Source: Roseicyclus sp965662675
GTDB taxonomy: Bacteria > Pseudomonadota > Alphaproteobacteria > Rhodobacterales > Rhodobacteraceae
DNA length: 46,951 bases
Direction of reading: 5' to 3'
Assembly: GCF_965662675.1 (NCBI RefSeq)
Contig: NZ_CBFIIK010000009.1
Coordinates: forward strand, 1 to 46,951
This document shows, in pieces, positions 43,384 to 46,951 of this stretch; the first letter of the stretch is position 1; every line of letters begins with the position of its first letter. Under the pieces are notes generated by a model. The model did not search any database. It saw only the letters and a list, made by a program, of their open reading frames with translations, and was not told the origin of the DNA. The position numbers and the translations under genes are program-made.

Positions 43384-44012
43384 GGCCGCCGCACACCCCC
43401 ACGGGTGAAGATACGGGTGGCATCATCCTCCATCTCGGCCTGAACGCGGTCGGCGATGCTGTCGAACCATGTCAGCGCGGCGGCGGCTGGGATGGCGACG
43501 GCCATACCAGCGGCCGTGGTCAAGAGCGCCTCCCAAATCCCGCCGGCAAGCGTGGCGGGGTCTGTCTGGCCGCCTGCCTCTTGCAGGGCTTGGAAGGCCG
43601 CGATCATGCCAAGCACAGTGCCGAGAAGGCCGAGAAGCGGCGCAATCGTCACGATCAGGTCAAGCGGTCTTAGCCCGCCGCGCAATTCCGCCAAAAGCGC
43701 GCGGGCGATCCGGGTGGTTTCCTCGCGCGCTGCCTCTGGCGTCAGGGCGGGGTCGCCATGCGCCGTCATGGCCGCATGGGCAAGGCGCGCGCGGACCGAA
43801 CCGCGGGGCGCAAGCCGGGCCAGTGCACCGGCGATATCGCCCTGTTGCCAAAGCCCGATCGCCTCGGCGGTGACGCGCCCGCCCGACCAAGCGCCCAAGG
43901 CAGACAGGCGGTAAAGCTTCCACAAGATCAGCGCCAGCGTCAGCACTGATAGCGCGGCGATGGCCCAGATGACTGGGCCGCCGCGCGTCAGAAGGTCGGA
44001 GTAATCGGTCAT
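43380..44012 (-). CDS. exbB: MotA/TolQ/ExbB proton-channel family protein
   Basis: Inner-membrane ring protein that, with ExbD, uses the proton gradient to energise TonB. The 210 residues have an N-terminal membrane helix (GGPVIWAIAALSVLTLALIL at 11-30), a cytoplasmic segment, and two C-terminal helices. The family signature is LIVTIAPLLGLLGTVLGMIA near 118-137, and GIWEALLTTAAGMAVAIPA lies near 154-172. I chose the ATG at 44012, which overlaps the ATPase stop by four bases; the frame upstream is inside that gene. Part of the single receptor-to-TonB operon. Confidence 0.93.
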   Translation of the reverse strand: MTDYSDLLTRGGPVIWAIAALSVLTLALILWKLYRLSALGAWSGGRVTAEAIGLWQQGDIAGALARLAPRGSVRARLAHAAMTAHGDPALTPEAAREETTRIARALLAELRGGLRPLDLIVTIAPLLGLLGTVLGMIAAFQALQEAGGQTDPATLAGGIWEALLTTAAGMAVAIPAAAALTWFDSIADRVQAEMEDDATRIFTRGGVRRP

Positions 44013-44767
44013 GTCAGCACCTCGAGTGGCTGAAAGATGATGCCATCGGGGCCTTGCGCCATATGGGCGGAAATGCCGAAGACTTGCGCCAGATTCTCGC
44101 GCGTCAGCACAGCGGCGGGCAGGCCATCGGCATGGATGCGGCCCTTGTGCATCAAGATCAGCCGCGTGCAATGCCGCGCGGCCAGCCCCAGATCATGAAG
44201 CGAGACCATCACCGCTTTGCCAGCCGCCGCCAGCCGGGCGAATGCCGCCATGGTGGCGATCTGGTGGCCGGGATCAAGCCCTGCAATCGGCTCATCCGCC
44301 AAGATCAGCGGCGTGTCTTGCGCCAATGCCCGGGCGATCAGCACGCGGGCTTGTTCGCCACCCGACAGCGCGGTCGCGGCGCGCCCTTCGAACCCGTTCA
44401 GATCCATTGTTGCAAGCGCCCGCGTCACGGCGGCACGGTCGGCATCGCTGGGGCGCTGGCCTGCGGCCAGATGCGGGGTGCGGCCCAGCATGACCAGCGT
44501 TTCGACGGCGATGGGCCATGCGATCTCGCGCGATTGCGGCAGCCAGGCCGCATGGCGCGCGCGCCGGTCGGACGGCAGGGCCGTGAGCGAGGACTGCCCC
44601 TCATGCGGCAAAAGCCCCAGCGCGCCGCGCATCAGGCTGGTCTTGCCCGCGCCGTTGGGGCCGATCAGCCCCACCAATTCACCCGCGCCGATGGTCAGCG
44701 TGGCGGCATCGACCACGGGGCAATCGCCGCGCCGCACGGTCAGATGATCGAGGGTCAACAGCGTCAT
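44009..44767 (-). CDS. FecE/BtuD-type ABC transporter ATP-binding protein
   Basis: ATPase of 252 residues for uptake of cobalamin, heme or a ferric siderophore. It has Walker A GPNGAGKTSLM near 36-46, signature LSGGEQARVLIARAL near 135-149, Walker B LILADEPIAGLDP near 154-166 and the switch His in MVSLHDLGLAARHC. The short linkers and the AQVFGI ending (ENLAQVFGISAHM) are typical of this group. It overlaps the permease upstream and exbB downstream by four bases each. Which ligand is carried cannot be told from the ATPase. Confidence 0.9.
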   Translation of the reverse strand: MTLLTLDHLTVRRGDCPVVDAATLTIGAGELVGLIGPNGAGKTSLMRGALGLLPHEGQSSLTALPSDRRARHAAWLPQSREIAWPIAVETLVMLGRTPHLAAGQRPSDADRAAVTRALATMDLNGFEGRAATALSGGEQARVLIARALAQDTPLILADEPIAGLDPGHQIATMAAFARLAAAGKAVMVSLHDLGLAARHCTRLILMHKGRIHADGLPAAVLTRENLAQVFGISAHMAQGPDGIIFQPLEVLT

Positions 44768-45750
44768 GCCCGCCCCTCGCGCGTTTTGTAGATCAGGTGC
44801 AAAAACAGCGGCGCGCCGATGATCGCCATCACAACGCCAAGCTTCAGGTCACGCTCGGGCAGGATCAGGCGCACGGCGATGTCGGCCAAAAGCACCATCG
44901 CCGCCCCCCCCAGCGCCGAGGCGGGCAAAAGGATCGAGGGCCGGGCGCCGACCAGCGGGCGGAGCAAATGCGGCACGACCAGCCCGACAAAGCCGATCGC
45001 CCCCGCAACGGCGGTCGCCGCGCCGACACAGGCCGCCACCCCCAACACGAGGTGCAGGCGCAGCCGGGTGAGCCGGATACCCATGGCGGCGGCGGCATCC
45101 TCGCCCAAGCTTAGCGCGTCAAGGCCACGGCCCAAGCCCATCAGCAAGACCCAGCCCAGCGCCATGAAGGGCGCGGCCAGCCAGAGGTGAGAAAAGCTGC
45201 GGTCGGCGAGTGAGCCCATCATCCAGAACACGGTTTCCGATGTGGCGAAGGGGTTGGGGGACAGGTTCAGCGCCAGCGACATCAACGCGCCTGCCAAGGC
45301 CGAGATGGCGATGCCTGCCAAGATCAGCGTCAGCGACCCGCCGCGCGGCCCCGCGAGTATCAAGATCAGAAGCACCGCGATGATTGCACCGCTGAGCGCC
45401 GAAAGCGGCAGCGCCAGCGCAAAGGCCGCGGCAAACCCCGTCTGCATCGCGATCACGGCGCCGAGTGCTGCAGAGCCTGACACGCCGATCAGACCCGGTT
45501 CGGCCAGCGGATTGCGCAGGTACCCCTGCAAGGCCGCGCCCGAGAGCCCAAGGCTTGCGCCGACCATCACGGCCAGTATCGCGCGGGGCAGGCGGATCTC
45601 GCGCATCACCAGCGTCACGGCCTCGCCTTGGCCGGTGAAGAGCGCCGAAAGGCTTTCGGCAAGGCCAAAGCCCGCCGGCCCCGTCAAAAGCGAAACGATA
45701 AACAGCGCGGCGCTAACCAGCGCCAAGAGGGGGAAAAGCACGCGGGTCAC
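44764..45750 (-). CDS. FecCD/BtuC-type ABC transporter permease
   Basis: Inner-membrane permease of 328 residues with about ten helices, forming a homodimer that receives ligand from the binding protein. Family pieces include REIRLPRAILAVMVGASLGL near 50-69, GAALQGYLRNPLAEPGLIGV near 70-89 (the conserved Asn-Pro-Leu-Ala-Glu-Pro), a LILAGIAISAL stretch and IGFVGLVVPHLLRPLVGARP near 236-255. The stop overlaps the ATPase start and the start overlaps the binding-protein stop, each by four bases. Substrate is probably cobalamin or a chelated metal. Confidence 0.93.
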   Translation of the reverse strand: MTRVLFPLLALVSAALFIVSLLTGPAGFGLAESLSALFTGQGEAVTLVMREIRLPRAILAVMVGASLGLSGAALQGYLRNPLAEPGLIGVSGSAALGAVIAMQTGFAAAFALALPLSALSGAIIAVLLILILAGPRGGSLTLILAGIAISALAGALMSLALNLSPNPFATSETVFWMMGSLADRSFSHLWLAAPFMALGWVLLMGLGRGLDALSLGEDAAAAMGIRLTRLRLHLVLGVAACVGAATAVAGAIGFVGLVVPHLLRPLVGARPSILLPASALGGAAMVLLADIAVRLILPERDLKLGVVMAIIGAPLFLHLIYKTREGRA

Positions 45751-46601
45751 GAGCCGCCCTCCATCGCTTCGCGCATCTCGACCAAGGCGCGGAGCGCCGC
45801 GATCACGCGTGGCGTGCCACAGGCCCAGTCTGGGCCGCTTTCATGGCCAGCCCCCGCCGCGATCAGCGCGGCCAGCGCGGGGTGATGCATCAACTCCTCG
45901 GCGCGTGAGGCACCGGGATAGGGGCGGTCGCGGATGATGAGATCGGGGGCGGCCATGACCAGCAGTTCCAGCGCGATCTGCCCCGTGGCGCTGGGCGTGA
46001 TCTCGGTCGCGATGTTGCGAAAGCCCGCCCGCGTCAGGAGCTCATGCGACAGCGTGCCTTCGCCAAGGCTATAGCCATTTGGGAAATACAGGATCGCACG
46101 CGGCCCGTCGGGCGGGGCGGACAGCGCGTCAAGATCAGTCTCGAACTGGCGGATCAGGGTCTTGGCTTCGGCTTGTCGACCCAGCAATTCGCCGTAACGG
46201 CGCAGGCGCTCGGGGATGTCGGATAGCTGGCTGATGCCATCGACCTGTTCGACCGTCAGGCCAAGGCGTCGCAGCATGGCAAGGGCGGCGGGGTCGGTCC
46301 AGGGTCCGGCCAGCACCAGATCGGGGCGCATCAGATAGATTTCCTCGGCGCTGCCGTAATTCAGCGGGTAACGCGCGGCGAGATCGGCGAGCGGAGAGGT
46401 GACAGGATCGGCCGAGATATAGCTGACCGAAACAAGCTGGTCGGGGGCGGCCAACATCAGCGCGAACTGGTCGGTGCAAAGGTTCATGGAAACAACGCGC
46501 GCGGGCGCGCCCTCTGGCGCGACCCGCTGCGGTGGCGTTTGCGCGCCCAAAGGCCCCGCCACAAGGGCGAGACCAATGGTGATGGCGCGCAAGATACGCA
46601 T
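45747..46601 (-). CDS. Periplasmic binding protein of the FecB/BtuF family
   Basis: A 284-residue class III binding protein with a signal peptide (MRILRAITIGLALVAGPLGA). VVSMNLCTDQFALMLAAPDQ is near 34-53, NYGSAEEIYLMRPDLVLAGP near 80-99, and a long helix then links to the second lobe (LLVMAAPDLIIRDRPYPGAS). The MNLCTDQ opening is one I associate with cobalamin- and corrinoid-like binding proteins next to BtuB-type receptors, but siderophore binding remains possible. Its start overlaps the receptor stop by one base and its stop overlaps the permease start. Confidence 0.88.
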   Translation of the reverse strand: MRILRAITIGLALVAGPLGAQTPPQRVAPEGAPARVVSMNLCTDQFALMLAAPDQLVSVSYISADPVTSPLADLAARYPLNYGSAEEIYLMRPDLVLAGPWTDPAALAMLRRLGLTVEQVDGISQLSDIPERLRRYGELLGRQAEAKTLIRQFETDLDALSAPPDGPRAILYFPNGYSLGEGTLSHELLTRAGFRNIATEITPSATGQIALELLVMAAPDLIIRDRPYPGASRAEELMHHPALAALIAAGAGHESGPDWACGTPRVIAALRALVEMREAMEGGS

Positions 46602-46951
46602 CAGAAACGCGACCTCAGGCCGATGTAGAATGCCCGGTCGGAGGTGCCGTAGCGGTTCGACAGCTGATACTCCGTATCTTGCAAGTTCTCGATCCGCAGA
46701 TAGGCGTCGATGTCATCCGTCAGGGCATAGGTCAGATTGGCATGCGCCACCGTGTAATCCGCCAATGTGGGCCGATTGCGGACCGACTGCATGGAAACAG
46801 TGGCGGAAAGCCGGTCGGTGATGTCGCCGCTGAGCGCAACGGACAGGTCATTGCCGGGGAATTCGAGGTTCCACGCATTCCCTGCTGTCAGCGCGGGGTT
46901 TTCGCCCGTTGTCACGGTGTAGCTGCCATCAATGCGCCAAGCGGCGGTGAT
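46601..46951 (-). CDS. TonB-dependent outer-membrane receptor, C-terminal fragment (cut by window edge)
   Basis: Last 116 residues of a beta-barrel receptor; the frame stays open to the window edge, so the gene continues beyond it. Visible strands include LSVALSGDITDRLSATVSMQ, YTVAHANLTYAL and IDAYLRIENLQDTEYQLS. The NLQDTEY turn and the closing RAFYIGLRSRF with terminal Phe are hallmarks of TonB-dependent receptors and resemble BtuB. It is the first gene of the uptake operon running down to tonB at 41805. Any riboswitch or Fur/Irr site controlling the operon lies outside the window. Confidence 0.9.
   Translation of the reverse strand: MTAAWRIDGSYTVTTGENPALTAGNAWNLEFPGNDLSVALSGDITDRLSATVSMQSVRNRPTLADYTVAHANLTYALTDDIDAYLRIENLQDTEYQLSNRYGTSDRAFYIGLRSRF

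Overview
The window is GC-rich (roughly 60-65 percent by eye), densely packed and almost wholly coding. It looks like a chromosomal core segment of an alphaproteobacterium of the order Rhodobacterales. The signs are the rnd-lptC-lptA-lptB-hpf-ptsN order, a short RNase D, the NDUFA9-like gene convergent with uppP, a gltD-x-gltB arrangement, and a GC-rich intergenic hairpin repeat at 37579-37637 that resembles those scattered through this group. I see no insertion sequence, phage gene, integrase, rRNA or CRISPR array. The assignment rests on gene order and protein style, not on a search.

Layout. 1-6425: the start of mutS (cut by the window edge), divergent maeB (malic enzyme), a ccdAB toxin-antitoxin pair with its own promoter and operator-like palindrome, and dnaK-dnaJ reading leftwards with a strong hairpin between them. 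6681-16857: a surface-polysaccharide region. It holds a KpsM-like ABC-2 permease, cysQ-kdsB-GT2 in one overlapping run, then galU, a GT4, a GT2, a GT14-type enzyme and a double-domain sulfotransferase. Together they suggest a sulfated glycan, perhaps Kdo-linked: GalU supplies UDP-glucose, KdsB supplies CMP-Kdo, the sulfotransferase uses PAPS, and CysQ would clear the PAP by-product. 16871-20939: ptsN, hpf, lptB, lptA, lptC, rnd and tRNA-Leu(CAG), all leftwards. No rpoN lies between lptB and hpf.

21012-28014: tamB-tamA (outer-membrane assembly), a divergent NDUFA9-like oxidoreductase, and uppP, whose stop codon overlaps the neighbour's. 28226-35023: glutamate synthase gltD and gltB with a small secreted protein of unknown role between them, closed by a very strong terminator. 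35092-37569: serB, and a membrane protein with an alpha/beta-hydrolase domain.

37640-46951: one long leftward run. Its upstream part is a complete TonB-energised uptake system: outer-membrane receptor (cut by the edge), binding protein, permease, ATPase, ExbB, two ExbDs and TonB, nearly all overlapping by 1-4 bases. The substrate is probably cobalamin or a chelated metal. The downstream part is an AttEFGH-like set: LolD-type ATPase, FtsX-type permease and a CrtC/AttH-like secreted lipocalin-fold protein. The most unusual points are the paired ExbDs, one with Asn in place of the proton-carrying Asp, the putative sulfated-glycan locus with its GT14 fusion and tandem sulfotransferase, and structured RNA leaders around hpf, ptsN and dnaJ.
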